Origin: Clostridiales bacterium
GTDB lineage: Bacteria; Bacillota; Clostridia; Lachnospirales; Lachnospiraceae
Assembly: GCA_021199255.1 (NCBI GenBank)
Contig: JAJQIK010000081.1
Location: 248,001 to 312,000 of the forward strand
Length of the DNA stretch: 64,000 nt
Reading direction: 5' to 3'
A program made the translations under genes and the position numbers. Shown here piece after piece: positions 19,095 through 30,918 of this stretch (its first letter is position 1; every line of letters starts with the position of its first letter). Under the pieces are notes generated by a model. That model was not told the DNA's origin. It did not search any database and saw only the letters and a program-made list of their open reading frames with translations.

Positions 19095-19253
19095 TGAAAC
19101 TTCTCTGAAGAAAGTGTGAAATTTTTGGCGCTGAAACTTTTGGCGCGCTGAAAGTTTTGCCACCTTGCTTTTTTGCTTATTTTGTTATACGATAGTTCTA
19201 TATTTCGCGGGTTGAGCGGTTACGTTTAGATCGAACGGAAATGGAGGATTAAG

Positions 19254-21253
<2,000 letters not shown>

Positions 21254-21287
21254 AAGCTTTGTCGTAATGCTTCGGAATGGAGAGAAA

Positions 21288-22001
21288 ATGCAGAAGATAT
21301 CATTAGCACAGGATTTAGCGGCAAACGCTTATCCGGGAAGAGGAATTGTGATCGGGAAGTCTGAGGACGGCAAATATGCCGTAACGGCTTATTTCATTAT
21401 GGGCAGAAGCTCGAACAGCAGAAACCGGGTGTTTGTAGAGGACGGGGAGGGTATCCGCACGCAGGCATTTGATCCCTCTAAATTGGAGGATCCCAGCCTG
21501 ATTATCTATGCGCCGGTTCGTGTGCTGGGCAATAAGACGATTGTGACCAACGGCGACCAGACGGACACGATCTATGAATTGATGGATAAGCAGCAGACCT
21601 TCGAGCAGGCGCTGCGCACCAGGGAATTTGAACCGGACGCTCCCAATTATACCCCCCGTATTTCCGGAATCATGCATCTGGAAAAGGGCGCCTATAATTA
21701 TGCCATGTCGATTTTAAAGAGCAATCACGGCGATCCTTCCTCCTGCTGCAGATATACCTTTGCCTATGAGAACCCTAAGGCGGGCGAAGGACATTTCCTT
21801 CACACCTATATGGGCGACGGCAGCCCGCTGCCAAGCTATGAAGGCGAGCCTGCGCTGGTGGGGATGGAAGGGGATATCGACAGCTTTACCGGAATGATCT
21901 GGGATCACCTCAATGAAGAAAATAAAGTATCGTTGTTTGTCAGATATATTGAGATCGAAACGGGCAGGTATGAAACCCGTATCGTGAATAAGAATGTGTG
22001 A
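21288..22001 (+). CDS. IMP cyclohydrolase (stand-alone, PurO-like fold)
   Basis: About 237 residues from ATG 21288 after GGAATGGAGAG. It resembles the IMP_cyclohyd family (COG3363): YPGRGIVIGKSEDGKYAVTA, FIMGRSSNSRNRVF and GDPSSCCRYTFAYENPKAGEG. The family closes FAICAR to IMP. Bacterial genomes usually carry this activity in bifunctional PurH; here it is separate and followed by a transformylase gene. Family assignment is good; the biochemical role rests on family knowledge. Confidence 0.82.
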   Translation: MQKISLAQDLAANAYPGRGIVIGKSEDGKYAVTAYFIMGRSSNSRNRVFVEDGEGIRTQAFDPSKLEDPSLIIYAPVRVLGNKTIVTNGDQTDTIYELMDKQQTFEQALRTREFEPDAPNYTPRISGIMHLEKGAYNYAMSILKSNHGDPSSCCRYTFAYENPKAGEGHFLHTYMGDGSPLPSYEGEPALVGMEGDIDSFTGMIWDHLNEENKVSLFVRYIEIETGRYETRIVNKNV

Positions 22002-22023
22002 CGCTTCGGAAGGGAGAAAGAAG

Positions 22024-23205
22024 ATGAATGAACTGGAATTAAAATACGGATGCAATCCAAATCAGAAACCATCCCGTATTTTTATGGAAGACGGAAGCGA
22101 CCTGCCGATCAGGGTGTTGAACGGAAAGCCGGGTTATATTAATTTTCTGGATGCCTTTAACGGCTGGCAGCTTGTAAAGGAATTGAAGAAGGCTACGGGA
22201 CTTCCGGCGGCCACTTCCTTCAAGCATGTGTCTCCCGCCGGCGCGGCGGTAGGGCTTCCCCTTACCGATGTGGAGAAGAAGATTTACTGGGTAGATGACC
22301 TGGATATGGAGTTTACGCCTCTTGCCAACGCGTATGCAAGAGCGCGGGGAGCCGACAGAATGAGCTCCTTCGGCGATTTTATTTCCCTGTCCGATGTGTG
22401 CGACGCAGCGACGGCTATGATTATCAAGAGGGAAGTCTCCGACGGTGTGATTGCGCCGGGCTATGAGCCGGAGGCATTGGAAATCCTGAAGGCAAAGAAG
22501 AAGGGAAATTACAATATCATTGAAATAGAGGAAAGCTATGTTCCCGCGCCGACAGAGGTCAAACAGGTATACGGCGTCAGCTTTGAGCAGGGCAGAAATG
22601 AACTGAACATCGACGAGGCGTTTTTTGACCATATTGTGACGGACAACAAAGATTTGCCCAAGCAGGCCAGAATCGATCTGGCAATCGCTATGATTACGCT
22701 GAAATATACCCAGTCCAATTCCGTATGCTATGTGAAGGGCGGACAGGCAATCGGTATCGGAGCCGGACAGCAGTCCCGTATCCATTGTACCAGGCTGGCA
22801 GGCGGCAAGGCGGACAACTGGTTCCTGCGCCAGTCGCCGAAGGTGCTGGGGCTGCAATTTGCAGATGGTATCGGCCGGGCGGACAGAGACAACACGATTG
22901 ATTTGTATATCGGAGAAGATTACATGGATGTATTGGAGGAGGGCGCATGGCAGAAGCTTTTCAAGGTGAAGCCGGAAGTCTTTACAAGGGAAGAGAAGCG
23001 GGCATGGCTGGATCAGATGAGCGATGTGGCTTTGGGCTCGGACGCGTTCTTCCCCTTTGGGGACAATATTGAACGCGCGCACAAGAGCGGCGTCAAATAT
23101 GTAGCCCAGCCGGGAGGCTCTGTGCGTGACGACAATGTAATTGAAGTCTGCAATAAGTATGGCATGACCATGTGCTTTACGGGAATCAGGCTGTTCCATC
23201 ATTAA
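22024..23205 (+). CDS. AICAR transformylase (stand-alone PurH C-terminal-type domain)
   Basis: About 393 residues from ATG 22024 behind AGGGAG. It corresponds to the formyltransferase half of PurH. It has LKYGCNPNQKPSR, the KHVSPAGAAVGLP motif (PurH: KHANPCG), YTQSNSVCYVKGGQAIGIGAGQQSRIHCTRLA, and the C-terminal FPFGDNIERAHKSGVKYVAQPGGS split here only for quotation. It lacks the N-terminal cyclohydrolase domain, which the preceding gene supplies. A strong hairpin terminator follows at 23248-23290. Confidence 0.88.
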   Translation: MNELELKYGCNPNQKPSRIFMEDGSDLPIRVLNGKPGYINFLDAFNGWQLVKELKKATGLPAATSFKHVSPAGAAVGLPLTDVEKKIYWVDDLDMEFTPLANAYARARGADRMSSFGDFISLSDVCDAATAMIIKREVSDGVIAPGYEPEALEILKAKKKGNYNIIEIEESYVPAPTEVKQVYGVSFEQGRNELNIDEAFFDHIVTDNKDLPKQARIDLAIAMITLKYTQSNSVCYVKGGQAIGIGAGQQSRIHCTRLAGGKADNWFLRQSPKVLGLQFADGIGRADRDNTIDLYIGEDYMDVLEEGAWQKLFKVKPEVFTREEKRAWLDQMSDVALGSDAFFPFGDNIERAHKSGVKYVAQPGGSVRDDNVIEVCNKYGMTMCFTGIRLFHH

Positions 23206-23247
23206 ATAAAACGGAGGCGCTCCGGCGCGTGAAACAGCCATAGAAAA

Positions 23248-23290
23248 CGCCCGGCGTGAAGATTCCGTTACGGAACTTTCACGCCGGGCG
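23248..23290. terminator. Bidirectional intrinsic terminator
   Basis: Perfect 13-bp arms, CGCCCGGCGTGAA (23248-23260) and TTCACGCCGGGCG (23278-23290), with an inner TTCCG/CGGAA pair. T-rich sequence follows on both strands (GCTTTTATTT on plus, TTTTCTATGG on minus). It separates the AICAR transformylase gene from convergent buk. Confidence 0.88.
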
Positions 23291-23307
23291 GCTTTTATTT
23301 ATGATAA

Positions 23308-24375
23308 CTAGTATTTCATGGCTGCCTCTTCGCCGTTTAAGACGCGGAGACCGCCCTGAACAAGAGCGAGTAACTCATCTTCTCCGGGATAGACTGTTAC
23401 AGGCGCAATCCATCCGGCTCTTTCCTGCAACCCGGCTACCACATACTTGTCATAGGCGATGCCGCCGGTAATGATGATCTGGTCGACCTTTCCTTTCAGC
23501 ACACAGGCCATGGAACCGATATCCTTGGCAACCTGTGTAATGAACGCTTCGCGAGCCTCGGCTGCCCCGGCGTCGCCGCCCTCTGCCAGCTTATCTACAT
23601 CGCGCATATCGTTGGTGCCGCAGTAAGCGTTGAAGCCGCCGCCGCCCACGATTTTTTTATAAACCTCTTTCTCCGTATACTGGCCGGAGAAGCACAGCTT
23701 GATCAGCGCTCCGCTGGGAACGGCGCCGGCTCTTTCCGGTGAAAACGCGCCGTCTCCGTCTAAAGCATTGAATACATCTACAACCTTGCCCTGCCTGTGG
23801 GCTCCTACAGAGACGCCGCCGCCCATATGGACGACAACCAGATTCAAAGAATCATAGGCCTTGCCGGCTTCCCTGGCGTAGCGCCTGGCAACCGCTTTCT
23901 GATTCAGCGCGTGGAACACGCTGGTTCTGGGAAGCTCCGGAACGCCGGAATATCTGGAGGTGGGCTCCAGCTCATCTACCACTACGGGATCTACGATATA
24001 GGAAGGAACGCCGATAGAATCAGCGATTTCCCTTGCCAGAATACCGCCCAGATTAGAGGCGTGCTGTCCCTGCCTGCCGATTTTCAGATCCTCCAGCAGA
24101 TCGTCGCTGACAGCGTAGGTACCGCCGGGAATCGGCTTTAACATACCGCCCCTGCCCACTACCATATTCAAAGAATGAATATCAAAGTCTTTTTCCTTCA
24201 GCAGATTGATAATGATCTCCTTGCGGAAATCCTTCTGATCTACAATGGAAGCGTACCGCGCGATTTCTTCCGTAGAATGTCTTAAGGTTTCCTCAAATAA
24301 CAGGGTCTCGTCTTCAAACACACCGATCTTGGTGGATGTAGAGCCCGGATTGATAATTAAACTTTTAACAGCCAT
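23308..24375 (-). CDS. buk: Butyrate kinase
   Basis: About 355 residues from ATG 24375, preceded by ATGGAGG. An acetate-kinase-superfamily (ASKHA) enzyme with the N-terminal [15 protein letters not shown] motif, [11 protein letters not shown] and the [13 protein letters not shown] adenosine motif. Those residues and the length fit butyrate kinase better than acetate kinase. It makes ATP and butyrate from butyryl phosphate. It is downstream of ptb on the same strand, forming the classic ptb-buk pair. A related branched-chain substrate cannot be excluded. Confidence 0.92.
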   Translation of the reverse strand: MAVKSLIINPGSTSTKIGVFEDETLLFEETLRHSTEEIARYASIVDQKDFRKEIIINLLKEKDFDIHSLNMVVGRGGMLKPIPGGTYAVSDDLLEDLKIGRQGQHASNLGGILAREIADSIGVPSYIVDPVVVDELEPTSRYSGVPELPRTSVFHALNQKAVARRYAREAGKAYDSLNLVVVHMGGGVSVGAHRQGKVVDVFNALDGDGAFSPERAGAVPSGALIKLCFSGQYTEKEVYKKIVGGGGFNAYCGTNDMRDVDKLAEGGDAGAAEAREAFITQVAKDIGSMACVLKGKVDQIIITGGIAYDKYVVAGLQERAGWIAPVTVYPGEDELLALVQGGLRVLNGEEAAMKY

Positions 24376-24446
24376 TTTTTCCTCCATTCATTCATGTTAT
24401 TCATGAAAATATTATTACGCCGGGTGCATGAACAGTGCGATTCTCC

Positions 24447-25364
24447 TTAGCAGCCCTTCAGAGCCTCCGCCACAACGGCTCCCAGTGCCAGAGAATTTAC
24501 CTTCGTCTCGAAATCATCGGAACGGGAGGTTAGGATGACAGGAGCCTTGGTGCCTGTCAGGATATTGCCGTTTTTCACTTTCGCCGTGTGTACCAGACAT
24601 TTGTAGACCAGGTTTCCGGCATGAATGTCAGGGAAAAGAAGGATATCCGCATCTCCCACGATCTTTCTGCCCTCCGCGCCCTTATGCTTGGCGGCGGCAG
24701 GATCGATGGCGAGGTCTAAGGAAAGGGGGCCGTCTACGATACAGCCCGTGATTTTGCCCTCCTCGCACATTTTGGTCAGTGCGTCCGCGTCCACGGTAAC
24801 GGGCATTTTCGGATTGACCACTTCCACCGCTGCAAGGGGCGCTACCTTGGGAACGGGAATACCGCATGCGTGGCATACCTGTACCGTGTTCTCAATAATA
24901 TGTACCTTGTCCTCCAGAGTGGGATAAGTCATGAATGCTACGTCGGATAAGAATAAGAGATGGTCGATTCCCTCCACCTCAAACACACAGACATGGGACA
25001 GGGGTTTGCCGGTTCGCAGGCCGACCTCCTTGTCCAGTACGCTCTTTAAGAAAGATTTGGTGTCGATCAGCCCCTTCATATACATATCGGCCCGGCCCGT
25101 ATGTACTAATTCCACGGCTTTTAACGCGGCGGTATAATCTTCCTTTTCATCAATGATTTCATATCCGCTTAAATCCATGTGGATAGATGCGGCTACATCC
25201 TTGATCTTGTCCTCGTCTCCGACAAGAATCGCCTCCGCGATATTACGCTCCCTGGCAGCCTGCACCGCTTCCAATACAGCGCTGTCCTGCGCGACTGCCA
25301 CAGCGACCTTCTTCACGCTGCACGCAGATACCCTGGATAATAAGTCGTTAAAACTCTTGCTCAT
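24447..25364 (-). CDS. ptb: Phosphate butyryltransferase
   Basis: About 305 residues from ATG 25364 (GGAG upstream). PTA/PTB family: VAVAQDSAVLEAVQAARERN, a DADALTKMCEEG stretch, GPLSLDLAIDPAAAKHKG, and DILLFPDIHAGNLVYKCL. It transfers the butyryl group from CoA to phosphate, feeding Buk. The first gene of the operon, with a good promoter at 25454-25482. A long frame upstream of ATG 25364 is non-coding leader. Confidence 0.92.
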   Translation of the reverse strand: MSKSFNDLLSRVSACSVKKVAVAVAQDSAVLEAVQAARERNIAEAILVGDEDKIKDVAASIHMDLSGYEIIDEKEDYTAALKAVELVHTGRADMYMKGLIDTKSFLKSVLDKEVGLRTGKPLSHVCVFEVEGIDHLLFLSDVAFMTYPTLEDKVHIIENTVQVCHACGIPVPKVAPLAAVEVVNPKMPVTVDADALTKMCEEGKITGCIVDGPLSLDLAIDPAAAKHKGAEGRKIVGDADILLFPDIHAGNLVYKCLVHTAKVKNGNILTGTKAPVILTSRSDDFETKVNSLALGAVVAEALKGC

Positions 25365-25453
25365 CTCAATCTCCTCGCATTTTAGTTTATAGTTTAGGGT
25401 GGAAAACAGGGGAAGCAGCATCTGCCGATTCGGATATTTTCACGCTCGTTAAA

Positions 25454-25482
25454 AGAATAACACTTTCTGTCATAAAATGCAA
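25454..25482 (-). promoter_or_regulatory. Promoter of ptb-buk
   Basis: On the minus strand, TTGCAT (25482-25477), a 17-base spacer and TATTCT (25459-25454). It is divergent from the secA promoter about 20 bases away. Confidence 0.65.
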
Positions 25483-25499
25483 TTGCTTCCGCGCAAAGG

Positions 25500-25528
25500 T
25501 TGAATTTGCGTGCCAAATCTGATACAAT
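25500..25528 (+). promoter_or_regulatory. Promoter of secA
   Basis: TTGAAT (25500-25505), a 17-base spacer and TACAAT (25523-25528), about 40 bases before the secA start. Confidence 0.7.
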
Positions 25529-25568
25529 ATAACTTGGTGTTTTCCGTAAAGGGAATATGGAGGAAATC

Positions 25569-28136
25569 ATGAGCGTAGTACAAAAAGTGTTTGGAACACA
25601 TAGTGAAAGAGAAATCAGGCGTATCACGGGTTTGGTAGATCAGATAGAAGCGCTTCGTCCCTCTATGGTGGAGCTGTCTGACGAACAGCTTCGGGATAAG
25701 ACGAAGGAATACAGGAAGAGACTGTCAGAGGGGGCGACTCTGGACGATTTGCTGGTAGAGGCCTACGCGACGGTCAGGGAGGCTGCCAGAAGGGTGCTCA
25801 AGACCGAGCATTACCGGGTGCAGCTGATGGGCGGCATTATTCTTCATCAGGGACGGATCGCGGAGATGAAAACCGGTGAAGGAAAGACCCAGACCTGTCT
25901 TTTGCCGGCCTATCTGAATGCGCTGGAAGGAAAAGGCGTACATGTTGTCACTGTCAACGATTATCTGGCGAAACGTGACGCGGAGTGGATGGGACAGGTA
26001 CATGAGTTTTTGGGACTGAAAGTGGGCGTCGTGTTAAACGATATGAAGTCCGAAGAACGGAGAGAGGCATATAACTGCGATATTACCTATGTAACCAATA
26101 ACGAGCTGGGCTTTGATTATCTGCGTGACAATATGGTGATCTATAAAGAACAGCTTGTGCTGAGAGATCTGCACTATGCCATTATCGACGAGGTGGACTC
26201 GGTGCTGATCGACGAGGCCAGGACGCCTCTTATTATTTCGGGGCAGAGCGGCAAATCTACCAAGCTGTACGAGGCCTGCGACATTCTGGCGAAACAGTTG
26301 CAGCGCGGCGAGGATATGGAGGAGCTGTCCAAGATGGACGCCATCATGGGCATAGAGCGCGAGGAGACAGGCGACTTTATCGTAAATGAGAAGGATAAAG
26401 TAGTCAATCTGACGGCGCAGGGCGTTGCCAAGGTAGAGCGCTTCTTCCAGATCGAGAATCTGGCCGATCCGGAGAATCTGGAAATACAGCACAATATTAA
26501 TCTGGCGCTGCGGGCGCATAATTTAATGTTCCGCGACCAGGATTATGTGGTCAAGGACGATCAGGTTATGATTGTAGACGAATTTACCGGACGTATTATG
26601 CCGGGACGGCGTTATTCCGACGGCCTGCATCAGGCAATCGAGGCCAAGGAGCACGTGAAGGTTAAGCGGGAGAGCAAAACCCTCGCCACCATCACCTTCC
26701 AGAACTTTTTTAACAAATTCGAAAAGAAAGCGGGCATGACCGGTACCGCCCTTACCGAAGAAAGAGAATTTCGTGATATCTATGGTATGGACGTGGTGGA
26801 AATCCCGACCAATAAGCCCATCGCCCGCGTGGATCATCAGGACGCGGTTTATAAGACCAAACGGGAGAAATTAAAGGCTATCGTGGAGGCGGTCGCCCAG
26901 GCGCACGCCAAGGGACAGCCGGTGCTGGTGGGCACGATCAATATCGATTCCTCCGAGGAGTTAAGCGCCCTTCTCAAAAAGAACGGCATAGAGCATAAGG
27001 TCCTGAACGCGAAGTTTCACGAGCTGGAAGCCGAAATCGTAGCGGACGCCGGTATCCATGGCGCGGTTACCATAGCCACCAACATGGCGGGACGTGGTAC
27101 GGATATTAAGCTGGATGAAGAAGCGAAGGCGGCAGGCGGCCTGATGATTATCGGCACGGAGCGCCATGAATCCAGACGTATTGACAATCAGCTCCGCGGA
27201 CGAAGCGGACGTCAGGGAGACGTGGGCGAGTCCAAATTCTATATATCGCTGGAAGATGATCTGATGAGACTGTTCGGCTCTGACAGAATGATCGCCATGT
27301 TTAACGCGCTGGGGATTCCCGAAGGGCAGGAAATCCAGCATAAGGCGCTGACGAAGGCGATTGAGTCCGCCCAGAAGAAGATTGAGAGCAATAACTTTGG
27401 CATCAGGAAGAGCCTGTTGGAATACGATCAGGTTATGAACGAGCAGCGTGAGATTATTTATGAGGAAAGACGCCGTGTGCTGGACGGCGAGAGCATGCGG
27501 GATGCCATCTACAAGATGATTACGGACATTACGGAGAACAGCGTGGATATCTGTATCGGCGACGACACGGATTTCGAGGAGTGGGATTATAATGAATTAA
27601 ATACCCTGCTTCTGCCCACCGTTCCCTTGCAGCCGGTGAGCGCGGAGCGCGTTTTAAAGCCTAAGAAGAACAGCTTGAAGCAGCAGCTAAAGGAAGAAGC
27701 CGTGAAATTGTATGAAAGCAAGGAAGCGGAATTTCCGGAGCCGGAATCGATTCGTGAGATTGAACGGGTGATTCTGCTGAAGGTGATTGACAGAAAGTGG
27801 ATGGATCATATCGACGATATGGATCAGCTTCGTCAGGGCGCAGGCCTGCAGGCATACGGGCAGAAGGACCCCTTAGTGGAGTATAAGCTGAGCGGTTATG
27901 AAATGTTCGATGAAATGACGCAGAATATTAAGGAAGAGACGGTTCGCCTGCTGTTCCATGTGCGCATCGAGCAGAAGGTGGAGAGAGAGCAGGTCGCAAA
28001 GGTAACCGGTACGAATAAGGACGACACCGTCCAGAAGGGGCCGGTCAAGCGTATGGAGGCTAAGGTCTACCCCAACGACCCCTGTCCCTGCGGTTCCGGT
28101 AAAAAGTATAAGCAGTGCTGCGGACGTGTTCATTAA
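25569..28136 (+). CDS. secA: Preprotein translocase ATPase SecA
   Basis: About 855 residues. ATG 25569 is used because TGGAGG at 25558-25563 is the ribosome site. The peripheral motor of the Sec pathway, driving precursor proteins through SecYEG. Walker [10 protein letters not shown], the [16 protein letters not shown] motif, [19 protein letters not shown] (DEAD-like), [12 protein letters not shown] and [13 protein letters not shown] are present. The C-terminus ends in the zinc-binding tail [14 protein letters not shown], which contacts SecB-like partners and ribosomes. secE is encoded at 62909 in the same window. Confidence 0.97.
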   Translation: MSVVQKVFGTHSEREIRRITGLVDQIEALRPSMVELSDEQLRDKTKEYRKRLSEGATLDDLLVEAYATVREAARRVLKTEHYRVQLMGGIILHQGRIAEMKTGEGKTQTCLLPAYLNALEGKGVHVVTVNDYLAKRDAEWMGQVHEFLGLKVGVVLNDMKSEERREAYNCDITYVTNNELGFDYLRDNMVIYKEQLVLRDLHYAIIDEVDSVLIDEARTPLIISGQSGKSTKLYEACDILAKQLQRGEDMEELSKMDAIMGIEREETGDFIVNEKDKVVNLTAQGVAKVERFFQIENLADPENLEIQHNINLALRAHNLMFRDQDYVVKDDQVMIVDEFTGRIMPGRRYSDGLHQAIEAKEHVKVKRESKTLATITFQNFFNKFEKKAGMTGTALTEEREFRDIYGMDVVEIPTNKPIARVDHQDAVYKTKREKLKAIVEAVAQAHAKGQPVLVGTINIDSSEELSALLKKNGIEHKVLNAKFHELEAEIVADAGIHGAVTIATNMAGRGTDIKLDEEAKAAGGLMIIGTERHESRRIDNQLRGRSGRQGDVGESKFYISLEDDLMRLFGSDRMIAMFNALGIPEGQEIQHKALTKAIESAQKKIESNNFGIRKSLLEYDQVMNEQREIIYEERRRVLDGESMRDAIYKMITDITENSVDICIGDDTDFEEWDYNELNTLLLPTVPLQPVSAERVLKPKKNSLKQQLKEEAVKLYESKEAEFPEPESIREIERVILLKVIDRKWMDHIDDMDQLRQGAGLQAYGQKDPLVEYKLSGYEMFDEMTQNIKEETVRLLFHVRIEQKVEREQVAKVTGTNKDDTVQKGPVKRMEAKVYPNDPCPCGSGKKYKQCCGRVH

Positions 28137-28210
28137 GAAAGAGATCCGCGCGGACGCGGCTTTAGGGCTGACGCCGCGGGAATCAAAAGATAGAAAGAAG
28201 GTGACGTTAA

Positions 28211-29315
28211 GTGGTTGAATTAGATAATATGAAATCTGAGCTGTTAGCTTATGAAAGTCCCTTAGCGGAAGTGAGGGATTCACTTTGACTTAGATCATAA
28301 GTTGAAGCGGATTGAAGAACTGGAAATGGAAATGCAGGCGCCGGACTTCTGGGAAGACCCGGAGAAGTCCAACAAGAAAATGCGGGAATCCAAGAGCCTG
28401 AAGGATATTGTGGACACCATGAATGGACTGTCCGGCCAGTATGACGATATTTTGACCCTGATTGAGATGGGGTATGAGGATAATGATCCCGCTATTATAC
28501 CTGATATTGAAGAAGAACTGCGGCAGTTTAAGGAAACCTTTGAGAATATTCGCATCAGCACCCTGTTGTCCGGCGAGTATGACAGGAACAATGCGATCCT
28601 CAAGCTGAACGCGGGCGCGGGCGGTACGGAGAGCTGCGACTGGTGCGGTATGCTGTACCGTATGTATAGCAGATGGGCGGAACGCAAGGGATTTTCCCTG
28701 GAAGTCATCGATTATCTGGATGGAGAGGAAGCGGGTATTAAATCCGTTACTTTCCAGATCAATGGCGAGAATGTCTATGGATATTTGAAATCGGAGAAGG
28801 GTGTGCACAGACTGGTGCGTATCTCCCCCTTTAACGCCCAGGGCAAACGGCAGACCTCCTTTGTATCTCTGGATGTAATGCCGGATATTGAAGAAGATGT
28901 GGATATCGAGATTAAAGACGAGGATATCCGAATCGATACCTACCGAAGCAGCGGTGCGGGCGGCCAGCATATCAATAAAACCTCATCGGCTATCCGGATC
29001 ACCCATTTCCCTACGGGAATCGTGGTAACCTGCCAGAATGAGCGTTCCCAGTTCCAGAATAAGGATAAGGCAATGCAGATGCTGAAGGCTAAGCTTTTTA
29101 TGCTGAAGCAGGAGGAGAATGCGGAGAAGCTTTCCGATATCCGGGGCGATGTAAAAGAGATTGGCTGGGGAAATCAGATCAGATCTTATGTGTTGCAGCC
29201 CTATACCATGGTAAAGGATCACAGGACGGGGGAAGAAACCGGCAATGTGGACGCAGTGCTGGACGGTTCGCTTGATCCCTTTATCAACGCGTATCTTCGC
29301 TGGATCAACCGCTGA
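28211..29315 (+). CDS. prfB: Peptide chain release factor 2 with programmed +1 frameshift
   Basis: Translation starts at GTG 28211 (AAGAAGG at 28194-28200), giving VVELDNMKSELLAYES and onward to RDSL. An in-frame TGA follows at 28286-28288. The slip site CTTTGAC (28283-28289) is that of bacterial prfB; moving +1 at CTT continues as DLDHKLKRIEELEME. An AGG codon just before it (28274) is part of the internal Shine-Dalgarno-like GTGAGGG. The product is about 367 residues with GGQ in SGAGGQHINKTSS. RF2 reads UGA and UAA, so low RF2 favours the frameshift (autoregulation). It lies about 75 bases after secA. Confidence 0.96.
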
Positions 29316-29329
29316 GCCTATCGTAGATT

Positions 29330-30085
29330 TCAGCCGTACATTTTATGGGGTTCAGAGTGCCTGACCACATCTAAGAAAAATTCCGTCTGCGCAGCGTTCC
29401 AATAAGGAAGAATCCACAGAAACGCGATGCCGAAGGTAAAGAAGCCTAACAACATAAGGGGCAGAAAGCTTACATGGAGATAGAATAACCGGGCTTTCTG
29501 CCCTTTCATCAGTCTGCGGCTCATGGCTAACAGCTCCCTGGCGGAATACTGTGGGAAATCGTGCAGCAGATAAAAGGCCTGCTGGTAGATTAGAGAAAGC
29601 ATAATTGATACCACATAGGACAGAATCAGGGCAAGAGAATAAAAAAGCAGCAGATTTGCGCTGTCGCCTGTCACCGTGAGATCCGTAAAGGAACTGATGC
29701 GATAGCCGATGATGATGAGCGGCAGATCTGCGAGATAGCTGATCAGGGTAATCCATAGCTGAATCAGAAGCGCCTTGCCGGGACATGTCTTAAACCCATA
29801 CAAAAGATCTCCTATGGAGGCATAATAGCCGCAGGAAATCTTGAGATACAGGCAGCAGGAGCCGGAAGTCAACAGCCCGGTAAACAGGGAAACGATAAAG
29901 GCAAGCGCATAATAAATGACGGTACCTGTTACTGTGGCGGGGTCAGTCAGAAAAGCGCAAAACAGCGTGAGGGAACCGGTGATGCAGGTAACGATAAGAC
30001 CGGCTCCGATAGCGGTACCGTAATGGCCGCGCATATGTTCTTTGGCGGAGGCTTTCAGCTCCCCGGAAGATTGAAAAACGTTCAT
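29330..30085 (-). CDS. DUF975 polytopic membrane protein
   Basis: About 251 residues from ATG 30085 (ATGGAG upstream). The N-terminal ELKASAKEHMRGHYGTAIGAGL is typical of DUF975 proteins, split as ELKASAKEHMRG and HYGTAIGAGL. Five or six membrane segments follow (about 22-45, 55-80, 110-140, 155-185, 205-235), with a SRRLMKGQKARLFYLHVSF cytosolic loop. Function is not established for the family. Convergent with prfB. Confidence 0.75.
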   Translation of the reverse strand: MNVFQSSGELKASAKEHMRGHYGTAIGAGLIVTCITGSLTLFCAFLTDPATVTGTVIYYALAFIVSLFTGLLTSGSCCLYLKISCGYYASIGDLLYGFKTCPGKALLIQLWITLISYLADLPLIIIGYRISSFTDLTVTGDSANLLLFYSLALILSYVVSIMLSLIYQQAFYLLHDFPQYSARELLAMSRRLMKGQKARLFYLHVSFLPLMLLGFFTFGIAFLWILPYWNAAQTEFFLDVVRHSEPHKMYG

Positions 30086-30137
30086 AATTTTCTCCATGTC
30101 AGAGCAGTTTGAGTCAGAAGGGTTGGGTTCCAGAGCC

Positions 30138-30650
30138 TTAGCAGGCCATATCGACATTCATTCCCAGATATTTGTTGGCCGCATCGGAGGATTTCATTTC
30201 CTGTTGATAGGGATTTTCCTCATTATAGTATTTAATCTGGGTCGCGGTGGTGCCCCCGGATACATAGGTGCGCCCACATTCCGGACAGATCGACGTATGG
30301 ATGGATACGTTACAGGATACGACCTCCCCGTTGTTCTGGGCGGCTTCCTTGTAAGCGTTGCTTACATGCTCCTGCTCATGGCTTCTGACACGGGAAGCGG
30401 CAGCGTCGGGATCAATGTGCGCGGCAGCCTTAAAGGAGACGTCTTCATCTGAGCCGTCCTGATATTTGCGTTCCTTACACGTCTTACATTCGGCGGGGGA
30501 GGATTCCCTGCCCGCCTGTTTTCTGGTAGATTCTCCGGGGTTGCGGACGATGGACTGTCCGTTGTCCGGCTCATTGGAGACGCTGCTTAGTCCTGATGCA
30601 GCGTAAGGAGAACTATAATTATCATAAGAATTTGCTATGCCGCCGATCAT
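30138..30650 (-). CDS. HExxH protein, SprA-related family (putative metalloprotease)
   Basis: About 170 residues from ATG 30650 (GGCAGGA upstream). The frame continues upstream only into the promoter region. The disordered N-terminus is Ser/Asn-rich (about 1-50). The core begins with CKTCKERKYQDGSDEDVSFK. Then comes SRVRSHEQEHVSNAYKEA, which contains HEQEH (HExxH zinc motif), and a CPECGR pair near residue 125. The CxxC-KYQDGS and SHEQEHV motifs recall the SprA-related family (PF12118). No protease activity is proven. A minus-strand extended -10 promoter precedes it. Confidence 0.65.
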   Translation of the reverse strand: MIGGIANSYDNYSSPYAASGLSSVSNEPDNGQSIVRNPGESTRKQAGRESSPAECKTCKERKYQDGSDEDVSFKAAAHIDPDAAASRVRSHEQEHVSNAYKEAAQNNGEVVSCNVSIHTSICPECGRTYVSGGTTATQIKYYNEENPYQQEMKSSDAANKYLGMNVDMAC

Positions 30651-30703
30651 CGTGGTATCCTGCCTTTCCTGTTGGGGGATTCCGAGTTTCTGATTGTGTG
30701 TCC

Positions 30704-30732
30704 AGTATAGCACAAAACGGGCGTGAAGGGAA
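30704..30732 (-). promoter_or_regulatory. Promoter of the HExxH protein gene
   Basis: On the minus strand, an extended -10 (TGC-TATACT, -10 hexamer 30709-30704), with a weak -35 TTCCCT (30732-30727) at 17 bases. It is divergent from the sigma-D site at 30760. Confidence 0.5.
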
Positions 30733-30759
30733 GCCGCGCGGAAAAACTCTTTATGGCTG

Positions 30760-30786
30760 TAAATATTCTTCCCAAACGGCCGATAT
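30760..30786 (+). promoter_or_regulatory. Sigma-D (FliA/sigma-28 type) promoter 1
   Basis: TAAA (30760-30763), a 15-base spacer and GCCGATAT (30779-30786) match the flagellar sigma-D consensus exactly. It drives the tandem cytidylyltransferase genes through a structured leader. Confidence 0.82.
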
Positions 30787-30800
30787 ATATTATAAGAAAA

Positions 30801-30841
30801 AAGATAAGCAAGGATTGCTGTAATGTTGCATGGAAGCAGAG
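30801..30841 (+). repeat. Conserved 41-nt leader element, copy 1
   Basis: About 41 bases after the sigma-D promoter are nearly identical to 32472-32512, reading GATAAGCAAGGATTGCTG then TTGCATGGAAGCAGAG. AGCAA-GGA-TTGCT and TTGC-ATGGAA-GCAG can form two small hairpins. Conservation beyond the promoter suggests an RNA-level role. Confidence 0.7.
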
Positions 30842-30859
30842 GATAAAGTGTGAATGGAC

Positions 30860-30894
30860 GGGCTGCCGCAACTTTAGATTGTGGCAGCCCTTTT
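30860..30894 (+). terminator. Leader terminator-like hairpin 1
   Basis: Stem GGGCTGCCGCAA (30860-30871) pairs with TTGTGGCAGCCC (30879-30890), loop CTTTAGA, followed by TTTT. It lies between the sigma-D promoter and the first gene, about 100 bases from the predicted RNA start, so RNA could end here unless antitermination occurs. Confidence 0.75.
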
Positions 30895-30918
30895 GTATGG
30901 GTAAAGGGTGATTGAGGA

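Noticed and set aside
19014-19163. Extended N-terminus of the minus-strand membrane protein
   Set aside because: The predicted promoter and RNA start (about 19058) fall inside this extension.
22039-23241. 400-codon open frame opposite the AICAR transformylase gene
   Set aside because: It is a shadow of the plus-strand gene, without family motifs or a ribosome site.
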